From Apostichopus japonicus (Eukaryota; Echinodermata; Holothuroidea; Aspidochirotida; Stichopodidae), in the NCBI RefSeq assembly GCF_037975245.1, contig NC_092573.1, forward strand, positions 3,474,501 through 3,538,500: 64,000 nt of DNA, given 5' to 3'. Of this stretch, positions 22,136-36,749 are shown one piece after another. Position numbers and translations under genes: made by a program. Positions within the stretch are counted from its first letter, which is position 1, and the number at the start of each line of letters is the position of its first letter. The notes below the pieces were generated by a model that saw only the letters and a program-made list of their open reading frames with translations, searched no databases and had not been told where the DNA came from.

Positions 22136-25100
22136 TTCCTACGTCGATTGATGTTAGACAACCATCAATAAATGAATGAATGAATAACGAAGTTAGCATC
22201 ATATCCAGCTCTACATTCAACACGTTTCCACAGTTCGTAGGGATACACGTAAGCACTACGTAGCAGCTGACGTAGAAACACCTGCAGATTTCGATTGCAC
22301 GTTTCAACGATGGTGTGTGTTGGGGGAGGGGATCTCAGACATGTGATGTGCTTAGCATTCTACATCACACCCCTTATGAAAACTTGAGCATGCAATTCAA
22401 GGATTGTGGCTGTGGTTACCATCGCGAATTAATTTCCTTGTATGTGCTTAGCCTTATCCTAGTAACATTGCACTGCAGATTCCTTAGCATCCCATGAGAG
22501 GTGGAGTCAAAGTATAGTGATAGGAACAACCCCCCTCCTCCCCCACCCACAGGAGGAATCTGATTGTTGCATAACTTGCATGGGGATGGATAAGTATGTA
22601 CAACTGGAAATCTCTAATAACTTTCTTGCAAGAGACTGCATTTCAAGGTGCAGAGGAGCAGAATAGCATGTTTGTCTTCAAGTAGCTCTAAATATTAGCA
22701 GTCTTATGGACATGTGGTATGAGGTACAAGATCCAATTTCTGACACCTGTTACAAACAAAGAAATAAATAGGAAACCACTTGTAAAGGAATTTCTCTTTT
22801 ATTTATTTTACTTATTGGAGGAAAATGTATTTACCTGAAAGACTGATTGCCTTAACATATAAAAAGGAACATTAAAAGAGTTATATCTGTCATAAAATTA
22901 GAGAAGAGGTTAAACAATACTTAGTACTAAGCTGTTCATCTAATATATCAACACACTATACTTTTTGATAGTTGCTCATTAGGAAAACTCAATTTTAAAC
23001 TTATATGAAACACACAAAATACATGTTACCATTAAAGGTTTGCTGCATTGGCCCCAAATATTCATATATGGTCACCTTTGGTCAAAATTCTTAAACTGGT
23101 TTTATTACAACCTTCGAGGAAATTTTCCTCACTGGGACATTCAGTCATTCTGTGTGTTCCTTAAAAATGTCTGAGAACAATTTGTTGAGTAAAAACCTCA
23201 AGGAAAGTACTTTTTGAAAACTAGCAATTATAGCGTGCTATAATTTGGGGCCTATACTGACTTCTTTTAAAATCATTCGAAACACTTCAAAGTAACACGA
23301 CAGATTCAGTATAAAGACACATTTCTATAAATGTAACTTCAAAGGTGAAATTAAATTTTAATTGAAAGAATTGAATGACTATGGAATAAACTGTTTTGGT
23401 ATGGCCAATGTTAGTATTGTAAATTAGTATAAAGCCACATCCTCTCAATAATATGCATAATCAATTTACCAAACATTATAATTTACCTGTCATCAGCCAA
23501 CAACTGCAATGTGCAGCAATGCAATCAGACCAATTGCTGGGACTTGCTATATTTTTGAAGCATTAACTTTAACCATGTGACCTCATTAGTTTTCATGACG
23601 AGTACCAAAAACAATAAGGTTATTTACTCCTTATAACATGTACGTATAATCACCAAACAACATCACACCGAGTCCCAGTACAATGGGACTTGTCATTATT
23701 TGAAATTTGTCATGTTTGACCCTGTGACCAAGCACCAAGAACAACAGATCACTTATACCCATAAGATTGTGTCTACATGGTGAATTGTGAAAGGTAGGTG
23801 TCACATATGCATAAACACAAACATCAACTTGAGCCTTATTGAATGCTTAGATTCCTGTACTTTCTGCAAGGAACAAAAAATGCACAATTGACTTTCCAGT
23901 CCACCGCAACATTATGTCAACCTGGACCTACAAAAAAAAAACAACCACATGGAATTGTACCAATATTTGCCACAGTGAATTGCCACATGATGTACGACAA
24001 TGAAGATAATATGTTTGGGTTTTTATTTTACACTTTGCATATATGTTGAAACTGTGAATATTGTATTAACAAACACATTAAGGGAGCAACTTGAAGCAAT
24101 GGCAGGCCTAAAAAATCTTCTCAAATATTGATGCATGTACTATATGACAAGTGCCCACATAGGAGCCAACCCACAGATGCAGAAAGAGTCCTGAAAATGA
24201 AAGAAAAACAAAAATAAATGTTAACAGAATGTTGGATAATAGGAGACAATATATAAAGTCACATGACTAATGACTTCACATTGCTTTTAAAAGCAACAGG
24301 CAGAGATTACTTTCAACAAGCCCATATTACATAACACATGGTAGTGGAATGACAGAAACCTACAGCAGTACAGGGTGACGAACTTCATAAAAAAAAGTGA
24401 AATAGGCACATGCACAACCAAAACAACAAAATTAACTGCAATATGAATTCACACACAAAAGAATCCTCCTACAGTGACTTGATCCAGAATTAGCAGATGG
24501 GCCTATGTGTCTAGGTACACCGTATGAAATCACGCAAGGGTAAAACTACTTAGTACTAACCAGAGCCGACCAAGACAGTATACCTTGTTTAATATCAGCA
24601 GTACTATTATATGTAGGCTACTGGGGGACCCTGGGGCGTGGGGTATTGCCAGTGCTGACAACCACCAGTGGCAGAAGTCGTCAGTAAACTAATACCAGCA
24701 TAGGCCAAGCACTACCCTACTTTCAACTACTTAAGTCCTCCAAAATTCAAGGCAACGACATCGTATTCGTAAACAATGTCTACACCTTGAGGGCTAACAT
24801 CATATTTCATAAACATACGGTCCCGTTATTATTAATACACTGCACTGTAGAATACTTATAATCACTACCCTATGCTACACACTATAGCAATGTGCATACA
24901 CAAGTACATACGTAATTAACCACGATAGGATACGTTGATGATGTTGACCAAGAGCACCCTCAAGAAAGTCACTTTAATTCGACCCAGAATGCTAGAACAA
25001 CTCCAAATCTAGCCCCAAGGCATTGTTAAACTTCTTTTATACCATCGGCCGAGCGATGGAGGTAGTACCTTCTTGAAAACGGAAAATGTGCGATTCGAAA

Positions 25101-26888
25101 GATAAAAGGTTTGTACTCACGTTTCGTTTGTATTTTTCAAGCTGGGGTAAAGTAATTTCCGAATTTCATCCACATGGTGAGTCCGACATCGTCGCAAACA
25201 GATATTTAATGAATATTCAACTTCTTTTCTTCACAGGTTTGCTAGAAGCAATTCGATTGCTGCTTTATGAATATTTATTAAAACGGATATTCGGTGGATA
25301 TTCAAGCTGCAGTGTACTGAAATGGAGTAATGGTTGGAGCTCCCATAATGCCTTTCACCACTTTTGCCAAGCGTTTAAAGATTGCGCAGTAACAGTAAAA
25401 AGTCGCACTCTGCTTTCTGACTGCTGAGACTTTACAAAAGTTTCAAAATGTCTGCAATTTACGACCTCGACATCATTATGACTGTTCATAATGACGTCAC
25501 GAGATGATTCATATCGATGTGAATGTTTAACAGACGATATCGTTTCAGTATAGATAACAATAAGCAATTTCTAAATTAGCCTAGTGTCGAAGAGAGAAAG
25601 CAAGGATTTCCTTCCGAATGAGCGACTATCCGTGAAGAAAGTAAATTCATTATCATTTAGGTTGCATTCACACAGGACTAACTGTAGTTTGTTGGGAATA
25701 TTTGTAAATTAGGAGCCTATACCGTCCATGCTAAAACCATTATGGTAGTTCCCGGGAGGACGCCATAATTAATTTAATAACGGGACATAATAAGATCGTG
25801 ACGTGGGTTGGGGTATTGTGTGGCTGTAAGCTTCAAGGTTAGAGTATCATACATACCTATACCTGAATTCATTCTAGGATAGAATATACTCACCATTTAA
25901 TGCACTATGTGCACAGATCGTGCGTTCACAGAGATTCATTGATTTTGCTACACTATTCTCCCGTTCAAAGCTTTTATTTAAAATTTAATGTTTTACACAT
26001 TACTGGGCACCTTAAAGATGGTCTGCAAAATCTCGATGAAAGCTTCAAAGGGGTCAAAGTTAAGATTTTTCAGCTCAGTTAATAAAATAATGCAATTGAT
26101 CGTTGTCTGTAACGGTAACCATTGTACACACGATATGAATATGCATCGGTGGGTTAGTCTATTAAGTGTGACTAAAAAGCCCGTATGTCCAGAGACAGAA
26201 TTCTTGCTCTATTCTCTTTTACGTAAACACAGTACCATTAACCTATTGATGCTAACAACGTACATGCGACATGATATAACCAGATCTTTAGTATGAAAAT
26301 GGACGAGAAAGGTATTCAAACGCATCAATTCGCGAGGAGCAATAAACAACAACATTTTTAAAATGGAGAGTTCCCTTGAAGGTTTTGAAGAAGGTTTGCT
26401 GTTTCTAGGAAAGACCAAAGGGTTTGTGTGCCGAGATAAGTTATCTAGTAGTCCAATATAATAACACAGCGATGAATATTGGATATTCTGTTAAACAATG
26501 TGGATTACTTAACATTATTCCACCAAGTATCACAACCCGTTGAAGAAAGGAATTCAGTCAAGAATCTTCCAGTCTCGAGAAAGCCAAATATTTCAAAACA
26601 CGAATGTAATTCTAAATTGATATACCAGTTGTGTATAGGTCTATACGTTTTTCCGTTTTACGTACTGATCTGGGCGAATAGCAGCCTATTATCATTTTTA
26701 TTATTATTATTTTTCAAACGAGATATTATGTGTCCTTCATGCCCCAATAGTTGTCGCTGATGTCTGTGATAAACAAAACTAATTACTGCCAAACATCGTG
26801 ACGTCAGAACACGTTTATGTTATCGAGATAATAATAGCGGATTAAGGATGAGGGCTGTTTTGATTGTATCTGTTGTTATTATTACTAT
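22136..26888. other. Intergenic, no coding gene recognised
   Basis: It holds a diverged internal repeat (about 23535-23620 and 23687-23765, sharing TGACC and ACCAAGAACAA-like parts), TGACGTCA at 25492-25499 and 26799-26806, and a CpG-containing patch around 25020-25570. On the - strand a strong donor-like GTGAGT (25118-25113) and an acceptor-like TTTCATTTTCAG (about 24204-24193) could outline a non-coding transcript. This is speculative. Confidence 0.45.
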
Positions 26889-27146
<258 letters not shown>

Positions 27147-27205
27147 GTACATAGCACAATTGGTTAGGCATTGGTTCTTGATGGGTACAAGACCAGTTCG
27201 CTGCT
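27147..27205 (+). mobile_element. Degenerate tRNA-like SINE fragment after a (TA)n array
   Basis: TAGCACAATTGGTTAGGCAT resembles a tRNA A-box. About 30 bases later CCAGTTCGCTGC is a decayed B-box. It abuts the 3' end of the longest (TA)n array, the same arrangement as at 16051. Too degenerate to be a functional tRNA gene. Confidence 0.35.
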
Positions 27206-29135
27206 ATTAATAGCCTTAGTTACAAACTGTGCTGTTGTTTCAGACAAGACTTACAAGACCAATCGGTTGACGTCATCGTGATGTAGTGTGTACGTGCTAT
27301 TTTGAAAGTACCTTGCAGGTACTCGCATAATTGAGATACATTGTGCATATTTTTGGGGGTCAAAATTCAGGGTTTTCATGCACAGTGAATTCACAGGGAT
27401 AAGTTCCACGAAATGTTTAATTTTCATACAGTAGTATAGAGAGATGTGTGTTTTGAGAGGTACCTAAAGGCAGACCAGGATACCCTCGAATAAGTCATGA
27501 GTGTACATGTGATAAATAATGGACAGCTATGGGCTGTAGGTGCATGGGTTAATACAGGACGTATCCAGGATCGGACACATAGGACACGCCACCCCCCCCC
27601 CCCCACTTTGTTGTTGGTGACCCTCCTTAAACCGTCGGTGCCCCCTCAACTCAGGGTTACTCGTTACGGTCCGGGTAGGTCTATAAAAGAGGGCCCTTAA
27701 AACAAACATAATTTCTGATGTCTGTATTGTAGGCGAATAGATCTACAATCCATAATATATGGTGCTCGTACTGCGCATGCCTATCATTACTCCATCACAA
27801 AGCTGAAAGAATGAATTCAATAATGAGAATAAGACACAATTATGGTTTTCCTTTTTCCTTTTTCACTTGTGGTTTATTATCAAAAACATACCCCGGCCCT
27901 GTTTCCTTTATAGTTATATGTACATCGATCAAGTTGTAATTTTATTAAAGATTTTGGTATACAATACACAATGTACCCAACTATATATATATAGATATTT
28001 TATATATACACCATATCCATATACTGAAAGATAAAAGCTGCAATATTTTGTTTTAAAATAATTGATACTTTTTTTGTTTATAATAAACAGGTACGAATAT
28101 ATACCAGAACAGGATTACGTGTGCAGCTTTCGCTACACCAAAAATGGGCGTACTTGTCACAAACATTTCATTTATTTTATTAAAAACATGTTTACATGAT
28201 AGATAGACTACATACATTGAAACATATGATATGATGACGTATATACGTCTGTTTACACTTGGTTACTCATGATGTCATGCTCTATTTTTAGCAAAGTTAC
28301 CTTAACGCCAAATGGATAGCGTTAATTCGAAACAGGCCTGCTGCTTTAAGAATGCTTTACAAACTTTTTCGGATTTGTAAAGTACTAGTACATGCAACAT
28401 TTGTAAATGGCTGTAATAAACGACCTTGTGTAAGTTTCTTACGCAATCCCAGTACGCAACGTTGCCAATTGAATCAGAGATGGAGATATTTAGTGAAAGC
28501 AAAATAACTTAAACTAACAAAATATAAGCTACTTAGCAATTCACCCACGAAAATGCTTAAAACAGAATTTTATCAGATTCCCTGAAGGTCTTTATAACAT
28601 CTGAACGGCTAAGAATTAGAAGAAATTAAAAAGGTTTTAAACCTAAACTTGGAGAGTAAAAGAGTTTAATTTTTCTCCTTTGAATTTTAAGACAATAAAG
28701 CATTGGTTTTTTGTTTGTTAGAAAATACTGCTATTATTTAGGGGTTTATATATTGTTCTAAGGATTGTTTGTGTATATGATACCTGTATTTGGATTGAAT
28801 CTGCGATCTATTCAATGCAATTAAGGTAAAAATACATATATTCTTGATTAAATCGTGCTTATACCAGGTACTCAAACAAGAGTCTTGCATACACTTTAAC
28901 TATTACTGTACCTTACACTAAGTTTAATAATTCAAAGTACCATGAATGACGTTGGTGTCAATTGATGTAAACAATCAAACAGAAAACCTTTAAACAATCA
29001 AACCAGCCTAATCATAGATATAAAAGCCATGTTAATTTGATTTAATTAATTTAGCAAAGCATGATAATTTCGCCTTGTTCGCTTTTGTATACCTAAGGAA
29101 ATGAAATGAAATGAATGAATATTTGCATGTGTCCA
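27206..29135. other. Intergenic, no gene recognised
   Basis: It contains TGACGTCA (27268-27275), a C-tract (27591-27604) inside a possible repeat fragment (27540-27710), and otherwise plain AT-rich sequence. Confidence 0.6.
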
Positions 29136-29318
29136 ATGCAACTTTGATGAAAAATTAACGAATGACGTGGCAGTTATTTCTCCTGTAAACTTGGGTTATT
29201 TTCTTTCTTATATATATATATATATATATATAAAATGCAACTTTGATGAAAAACTAACGAATGACGTGGCAGATTTCTCCTGTAAACTTGGATTACTTTC
29301 TTTGTTAATTGATAAGGA
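29136..29318. repeat. Two-copy direct duplication, ~99-bp spacing, split by (TA)n
   Basis: ATGCAACTTTGATGAAAAA at 29136 recurs at 29235, followed in both by AACGAATGACGTGGCAG and TTCTCCTGTAAACTTGG. The copies are nearly identical and are separated by a (TA)n run (29209-29232). Confidence 0.88.
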
Positions 29319-29963
29319 GCAAACCGATCATTTAATATTTCAAATCGAAGTAAATTAATATTTGAAAAAAAAGAAGAAAAACATGTCTGGGTCCTCTTAA
29401 AATAATGTGCTTCCCATTACGTCATAGCGTAAGCAAGCCTTTAAGACAATACACTTATATACCAAATATTATTATGATAGAACCTATCCAATTCTCACTC
29501 TGTATTAACTACAGGCACAAAAATATAACCAAGACCGTTTGTTTTGTCAATAATGGTATGCATGCTATTGTTTAAAGAACATAATTATACCATGCTTGAA
29601 TGAAATATTTTGTAATGTAATAATGAACATGAATATAACATATCTACTGTGTTCTTACAGCCATACTATGTCACACGGGATATTTATATTTCTCTCTCAA
29701 TTCGTTAAGGATATTACTGATAGAAAGCTAATTAGAAAGCTAATTAACCAGTGAGACCAACAAAACAACAACAAACAAGCAGCTTTAAGGAGGTATATTG
29801 ATTTTGGTAAAATAAAAGCATGGATGAGTTTTTTTGTACTGTTCAATTTCAGATTTCCGTAACTGTCTTAACTAATGTTCCCCTAATATACTCATCCAGT
29901 TCTATGGCATGTGATATCACAATATGATTATCGGACACTCTACATGTGTTAAAATAAAATGGA

Positions 29964-30242
29964 ATTTGAATACAAATTTGTGGGTGGCCTATAGTCTACG
30001 TGAAAGAAAAAATATGTTGTAGTGTTGTAACCATGCATGAAACACTCGGTAGAAACTAAAATGCCCTCATCCCAGTCAATAAAAGACATTGGAGGGTTCA
30101 CTCCAGGTCGTGGACAAACACCCTTGATTTGAATACAATTTTTGAGTGGCCTAGTCTACGTGTAAGAAAAATATGTAGAAGTGCTGTAAACATGCATGAA
30201 ACACTTGGTTGAAACTAAAATGCCCTCATCTAGGTCAGTAAA
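29964..30242. repeat. 163-bp tandem duplication
   Basis: ATTTGAATACAA at 29964 and 30127 start two copies that share GTGGCCTA, GTCTACGTG, ACATGCATGAAACACT and CTAAAATGCCCTCATC in the same order. Several small indels indicate moderate age. The second copy runs into a C-tract (30257-30272). Confidence 0.88.
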
Positions 30243-30272
30243 ATAGATAGTAGTATCCCCCCCCCCCCCCCC

Positions 30273-33200
30273 GTCGTTGACAACGCCTGAAAAATAATGT
30301 TTCTAAACCTTTTACGAGTAAACAAAAATTACTTTGATGGTGTATCCTAAATTTGATGATAAGGAAGGCCTTTACCAAATTACGACGCCACGGCTTGTTG
30401 GTATATTTATTAGTTATGACTAATGGAGGAAAATAGGTCACGTAACTTAAGACTGGGAAAGATTTTCTTTTTAAATAATAAAAATAATATACATTCACCC
30501 ATGGAAACAATTTGATTATTCTCATACAGACTATTATTAGCGTGATAAGCTGTACTCACGTGGATATTTAATATTCTATATTACATCAATAACGTTTCTA
30601 ATACCCAAAATGACTCAAGATGAGAAAGATGGGTTAACAAGATTTGTCATTTGTTTCTGCTATGGAAGAAGATAAAATTCACCATCTGTGATTGTTGTTT
30701 CACATGTTACATTAATGTAATGTTATGAACAATCTTATCGCACATGAGTAAAAAGAAATAGAGTATCAAAATCAAAGTTTACTTTCCAGAGGGAAAGAGG
30801 GTTAAATTATTACTTCACTTAATTGTGGTAACCACTAATGCAAACTGCAAAAGGAGTTGCGTGTGAGGGAGGGATTGATGAATATAATAACAATGAAATG
30901 TACGCATGCGTATGCATGCGTATCCGGTCTGTTATAGCGTGGCTGCGAATTATAAATTATAAAACACTTTGGCCGCCATAGATAATCCCTTTTTTATCTT
31001 ATCTTTCAGAATGAAAGTACGTTTTTACTTTTAAAATAATTTATCGCTGCCTATGCTTTTCACCACTAGAATATTTAAAAATAAACAATACCAGAAATAC
31101 AAGTGACGTAAATTCCTATATCTGCACAAATGGAATTTTAAAACGACTGTAACCTTAAAATGACCTTGCAAAGTGCCAAAAAACGGGGAAATATAACGTC
31201 TGTAGGGTGAAAGTCTTCAAAATAAAACCCACGAGCACTTTGGTTTGACTAATTCCCATGAACAAGACATTGGAGGCAATCATAATAAGAAGGACACGAT
31301 AATCAGGAATAATATATTAATTTTTTTCAAGAAAGATGCATAATGCAATTTTCTGAATCTATCAGCCTTGCTTGTCATGATATTGGGAAGAAAGAAAGAA
31401 AAATTAAAAAAATCCATCAAAATATATTTTTCTCAGAGAACCCTTTTATGAGTGCTTGCTTTCGGTGGACTCGACCTTAATAATACACAAGCAAGGACTT
31501 CGCAAAAAAAACACTATTTTTCTTTTACATTAATAAATATTTTCTTGAATTAAATATATTATATTGCATGGCAATTTCAACAGCTATTCACATAAACAAT
31601 GTTATTTTCTTAGATTATACTGTTAAAAAGAAGGGTACTGTTTCGTAAGAAGGAAAGGCGTTTCTATAAGACAATTACAAATGCCATAAATTATATTTAT
31701 TTTCTACGCCACACATCCATTCAGTTCTGAAATAAAAGTTCTACATAAAAACTCTACATCAGTGATAAAGGCAAGTTTAGAATAATACTATAGAAAATGC
31801 AATTTTTTTCTTTTTATCTACTCGAAGATTATAAAAGTAGTTTTTTTAAGCTATTTTCTTGTATTTTCTTGGTTTCGCCAAATCAGTAAAACGATACATA
31901 GGCATGTTCTCTGTCTGTTCAAATTTACCCTGGATGTGTATTTACAATTGTATTATAATTGTATGATAATTTTTGTATAAAATGGATATATTGCAACTAA
32001 AGTATTCTCAGGAAAAGAATGAAAAATGACAATAATAAATAGGCATTTACTTCTCAAGCAAGCAATGATACGTACCATTTGCGTTTCGTGTAGTTTTCTA
32101 TGAGACTCTAGCCAATGGAGAAAACCAAAATATGATGACATCGTTAATTTACCGAGAACCTTTCATAGTGACTTCTCGTACGAAGATCAATCAATGCTAT
32201 CACTGATATGCTACGTCATTAAACATTATAAGTAACATTCATATCATATTTCGCAGTTTTAACTAAAATTACGTTTCGGGATCAAAGTACGATGTTTTAA
32301 TGACAATGAGCATAAAAAGATGAGGGTGGGGGGGGGGTGGCGGAGGAATATTTATGCAAATCAAATTTGGAAAGAGCAAGAAAAACAAATCGATTACAAA
32401 AGGATATTTCTAAGATTTAAAACAAATGGCAAAAATACGATTCAATTGTATAACGGGGTAGGGATGCGCATTGGCCATAGCCTTTAAGTTTACAATGGCG
32501 TTATGAGAGTACAAGCTAAAATATGTCAACGCTGTCTTAAAAAACATATTATTTAACATGTGCCTAGTTATGGTTGACTACATTTTGTCTTGAAGAATGT
32601 TCTTGTTAATTGATTGTTGGACATGAACAAAGACTAATTAAACAGAGACATTAAATGAACATAACACGCAGTAACACAGGCACGAATGGTGAATATATAG
32701 TTAATGGGGTAAAACCACGTGATCAACAGGAATGTTAAAAGTATAAAAAAAACGTTATTAATAAATGACCTTTACTTCCACTTACATTAGCACCCGCAAC
32801 TTTCAATAATTTCCATTTCTTATATTTTCTCATACTGCTTCGTAAGTCCGTATTTATAAACCCAGTGGCTTATTACTAGACTTGCTTCTAATCGCGACTG
32901 CTTCAACAAAGTGAACTTTGAACACCTTTATGAACACACGTCTTGCCAGAAAACGATGCAAACGTTAATTACTTTCCATGAAAATAATCATAACTCATAA
33001 CTCATAATCATAATCGTAAATAGGAACTGATAGGCAGAAGCAAATTAACAAACGGAGTCCGTGCAGTTAAAAATCATTGCCACGTTTTCCACGGGGAATT
33101 TAAGGGGATTTTTCTTCAATATGGTATTCTCACTGAGTGCTTTCCAAGTTACCGTTTGACCTCTAGTTTTTAGTAAACTGATTTGTTTGTTTAAGAATGA

Positions 33201-35935
33201 ACGTGATGATTTCATGCATATGTATGAGGAAAGAATTCTTTTCATACATATATTTCTTAATCTGAAGTTCGGTCACAATGCATATCACCTTTAAACCGCT
33301 AACCCGCATCACTTATTGTATTAACGCATTGTAATTGGTAGAAGTATTACATCTGTTAGCAACAACACATATGAAGTCTTTATCCAATGCATAACACATT
33401 TTACATGTGTGTGAAGGCGGCAAGACTCACATATAACTTCATCCTGTTAACCAAACAAAAAAGAGAAGGTGCTATGACCTAGAGTTATCAACAATTCGTA
33501 ACACGAAGTTAATAAAGGTATCGGTATAGCTAAAGGTTCTCATTCTTTTCAATTACTATAATCACAATATGAATATTCATGTCTTCCATGAATCACGTCA
33601 AACGCTGTGACGTGTTTGATCTTTGTTTCTCTTCTTTTCCTTTTTTTTTTTTGCTATTGAAGCACTTTCATTGTTCACTAAATATTTACTAACGTAGTGG
33701 GAGAAGTGTACTTTCTATTTTTGGGATTGCAAAATGTGGTGTCTCATCAATCTTAAAAGCCAATTTTTTACCTAGACATATATATATATATATATATCTT
33801 TCTTCTCAATTATCTAGTTCAATGAACTGGTAAATGATACGTCTGTGGTTGAATAGCACTTAGGCTAGGACAGGTTTCCTGTGTTTGGTTCGCAAGTTAA
33901 ATATAACGAATCACGTGGTATTCAAAATGAGATTACCATTGATCAAATGCGACAGCGTCATATCTTTTCTCTTTTTTTTAAAAGTTCATGGGTTAAAGAT
34001 AATTCATGTTACAAAACGTATTGAGTATGTCCTTTAACAATTCACTTTGCATGTAAAATCATTAATAACATTAACCTCAGATTTCTGCTTCAAATCATAA
34101 TTTAAAAGGAAATTGACTCTTTACAAGTTTTATTAAAAAACATCATTATGGGATGCCAGTATCAAATAACAAAATCAAGTTAAAACGCTGGATAGGAAAC
34201 ATCTTTTGTTTTTAATCAAAGCTGCACAAAGAGTTATTATTATTGTCTCTCCGTTTCAAAGTTTAATAATTGGAATCACTCTTTGATGTGACAGCTTTAA
34301 GACGATATACGGTAAATCGTCAAAAAGACACCGATCCACTCACTTACTACTTGAAGCGGTTTAAATAAACCATAATCAAACTGATTTAAGCAAACTGACT
34401 ATTAATAAACATATCTTGTTAAACAAAAGGCTTCTGAATGACAGATTTGCTTTAATTGAGGGGACATCTTTCATCAACGGCTAAACCTACTATTTGCTGC
34501 TTGTATATGGAGGAGAAAAGAGAGCTGATGAATTTTGAGCTGTTACAATTAGTCATCGCAAAGAAATATCAGCTACTGCGTAAACGCTTCGTTTAATTAT
34601 ATGTAATAGAATATTGGGACATCAATTCAATCAAAATGAAACAGGTCTCGATTCGTTTCCTATGAGAAGTTTTAAGAGTCAAAATTGATGCATGGTTGGC
34701 TATCATTGAGCTTTTGAGTATGGCGAAAGCCCAGCATAATCTATTTGCAGTGACTGCATCCCAATTTCATCCAAGTTATAATGATTATGAAAACGATTCA
34801 GTTTGGCGACAAAGAATGCAGCCATCGCTGTTTTATATTTGTTAAGGGTAGAAAATATGAAGCTTTGCTCTATATGTGTCATATGCTCCATATGCAACCA
34901 ACTAAAACGACTTCTATAAATATATCACATATCACAGAGAGATGGGAAATATAGGTCTAATTTGTTCATTATAACTATTTTTTCCCACAACGTTTGTAAA
35001 TGTCAATCACTTAAAAACGGTCCTGGACTGGAAAACTTGAATGGATCAATGTTTTTGAAGAAAATTATCCTGTTTTACTATGCACCATGCTATAGTATAT
35101 AGAGTAGAGAAAATAAAGGGACAATTTGCAGTGTTGTAACCTAGCAACAGTTATTAAAACGTGACCAGGTAGTTAAATCCTATTTCCTGTGCAAACTGAG
35201 CCATCATAAGCTAATTTCACTTTTAAACAATAAAACCTTACCTTATATTAATTTATCCGCATTCTTAGCAATATATAACGTTTTTGTAAGCAAACATCTC
35301 GTATGAAAGCCTTTGGTAACACTAAGATATCACAAGCAAACATCTTGTGCTTGGCCTTACATTTCATCAGGTCATGGTGACGTCAAAGTTATTAGCCTTT
35401 AACGATGTAATGCTATCAACCACTGTCAGTGAACTTATTTAAATATCACATAATTGCATTTGGAAAATACACCTTGAATGGACGCCATCATTCGCGTTAG
35501 AACGAAGCCGAAGGGATGTATAAAAACATTGTCATATTTTTATGAAATTTCACATTGAGTTTTGAAACTTCAATTTACGATTCACGTAGTCGTTTTCAAT
35601 CAGAATCATTGTAGCTAAGATGTTTGTTAGAGCCTTAATCCTTCAGCTTTGTAACAATAAATTGGCCGTTTACATGCACGACTCAAACTAAGGCCTGGCA
35701 TAATATCTGCATGCACCCTCGAAGAAGCAAAAAAAAATTAAAAAAGAAAAACTTCGGTTGCGGAATACCTTGTAAACATGATGCTCATGGTTAATCTATT
35801 GAGCTTAAGGAACACCACTATTTGTAGGCACCCGTCATTTGGGGCTTACCCAACATCCTTGTCATGTATTGACTATTTCACATTCCAGGAATCTTCGTTT
35901 AATGATATGAACACTATTATTGAAAATTAACACAA
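30273..35935. other. Intergenic, no gene recognised
   Basis: AT-rich sequence with GCATGCG repeats (30904-30921), a G-tract (32325-32340), a short (TA)n run (33778-33798), CACGTCA/TGACGTG inverted 7-mers 7 bp apart (33594-33614), and TGACGTCA at 35378-35385. No exon or RNA gene was recognised. Confidence 0.6.
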
Positions 35936-35941
35936 TTTATT
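35936..35941 (-). terminator. Candidate polyadenylation signal of the SK channel gene
   Basis: AATAAA on the - strand, about 295 bases past the stop at 36234. The region between has no other coding signal on the - strand. The + strand here contains short open frames that are antisense to the last exon and 3' UTR and carry no family similarity. Confidence 0.45.
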
Positions 35942-36233
35942 GCTCTTTGAACTTCCTCTTTCATACCGATCTACTAACCGCGAAGTCGTTACCATGCAGG
36001 AATCCATATTCCGATGCAGCCCAAGCATCTTATTTCGCGCAACTAGGACACATTCCACAGTGTTACATATGTCATGTCGACGTGTGGGTTATCTGCCTTG
36101 GCAACGACGAGCAACTCCCGGTCTATCGCCGTGAGATTCTTCGGTCAGATGGTCTTCTTTCTTGCCAATTGGTGTGTTTGTCTGTTTGTTTGTTTATGAT
36201 GACTTCTCCGTATCTGGTCAGCAAATATCGGGG

Positions 36234-36749
36234 TCAATGTGGGGCAAGAGCTCCGTTGTGAGACAGGTTTACCCCAATCGTCAGCTCGGGGGTGCTGACT
36301 GCTTTCGTAGCTGTTGGGTACTGCAGTACCTCACCTTTTCCAGAGTCTGGCATGGAACTTTGATGCTTAAGCCGGGCCGTTGGATCCGTCTTAGACGTTA
36401 TTAAGCTCGTCTTCAAAGGTACTTTATCTAATTTATGTTTTAGATCGATAGGGGCCATGATCGGTAACTGTAACATGTTATTTGGTTGACTTGTCGTTGC
36501 TACGTCGGGGGGATTAGGTTTGATAGTCTCTGGATCCACCTGAAAATTCGTCTGTCTCGTCAATGCTGGATTACCGTTATTATGAAACTGTAATTGGGCA
36601 CTCTGGATACAAGCTACGATCAAGTTTGGAAGATTTTCCACCGTGTTTTGCAGCCGTTCTAGTTTCTGTTCTAAGTTCGTAACTCTCTCGTCAACGGCTG
36701 TTCTGTTTGCATGCATTTCTGATATCATTTCAAACATTACGTTCTGCGT
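36234..36749 (-). CDS. SK channel last exon: coiled coil and C-terminal tail
   Basis: On the - strand the acceptor CCCTCCAACAG precedes 36749; the stop TGA is at 36236-36234. It begins [16 protein letters not shown], then [19 protein letters not shown] and [12 protein letters not shown], the conserved coiled coil after the calmodulin-binding domain. About 120 further residues are rich in P, T, S and N and match nothing I recognise. The open frame extends upstream to 36806, but that part is intron beyond the acceptor. A further splice before the stop is possible but no need for one is seen. Confidence 0.93.
   Translation of the reverse strand, partial: TQNVMFEMISEMHANRTAVDERVTNLEQKLERLQNTVENLPNLIVACIQSAQLQFHNNGNPALTRQTNFQVDPETIKPNPPDVATTSQPNNMLQLPIMAPIDLKHKLDKVPLKTSLITSKTDPTARLKHQSSMPDSGKGEVLQYPTATKAVSTPELTIGVNLSHNGALAPH

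Noticed and set aside
25086-25427. 113-residue + strand open frame
   Set aside because: No family similarity, and the sequence contains donor- and acceptor-like sites that would interrupt it.
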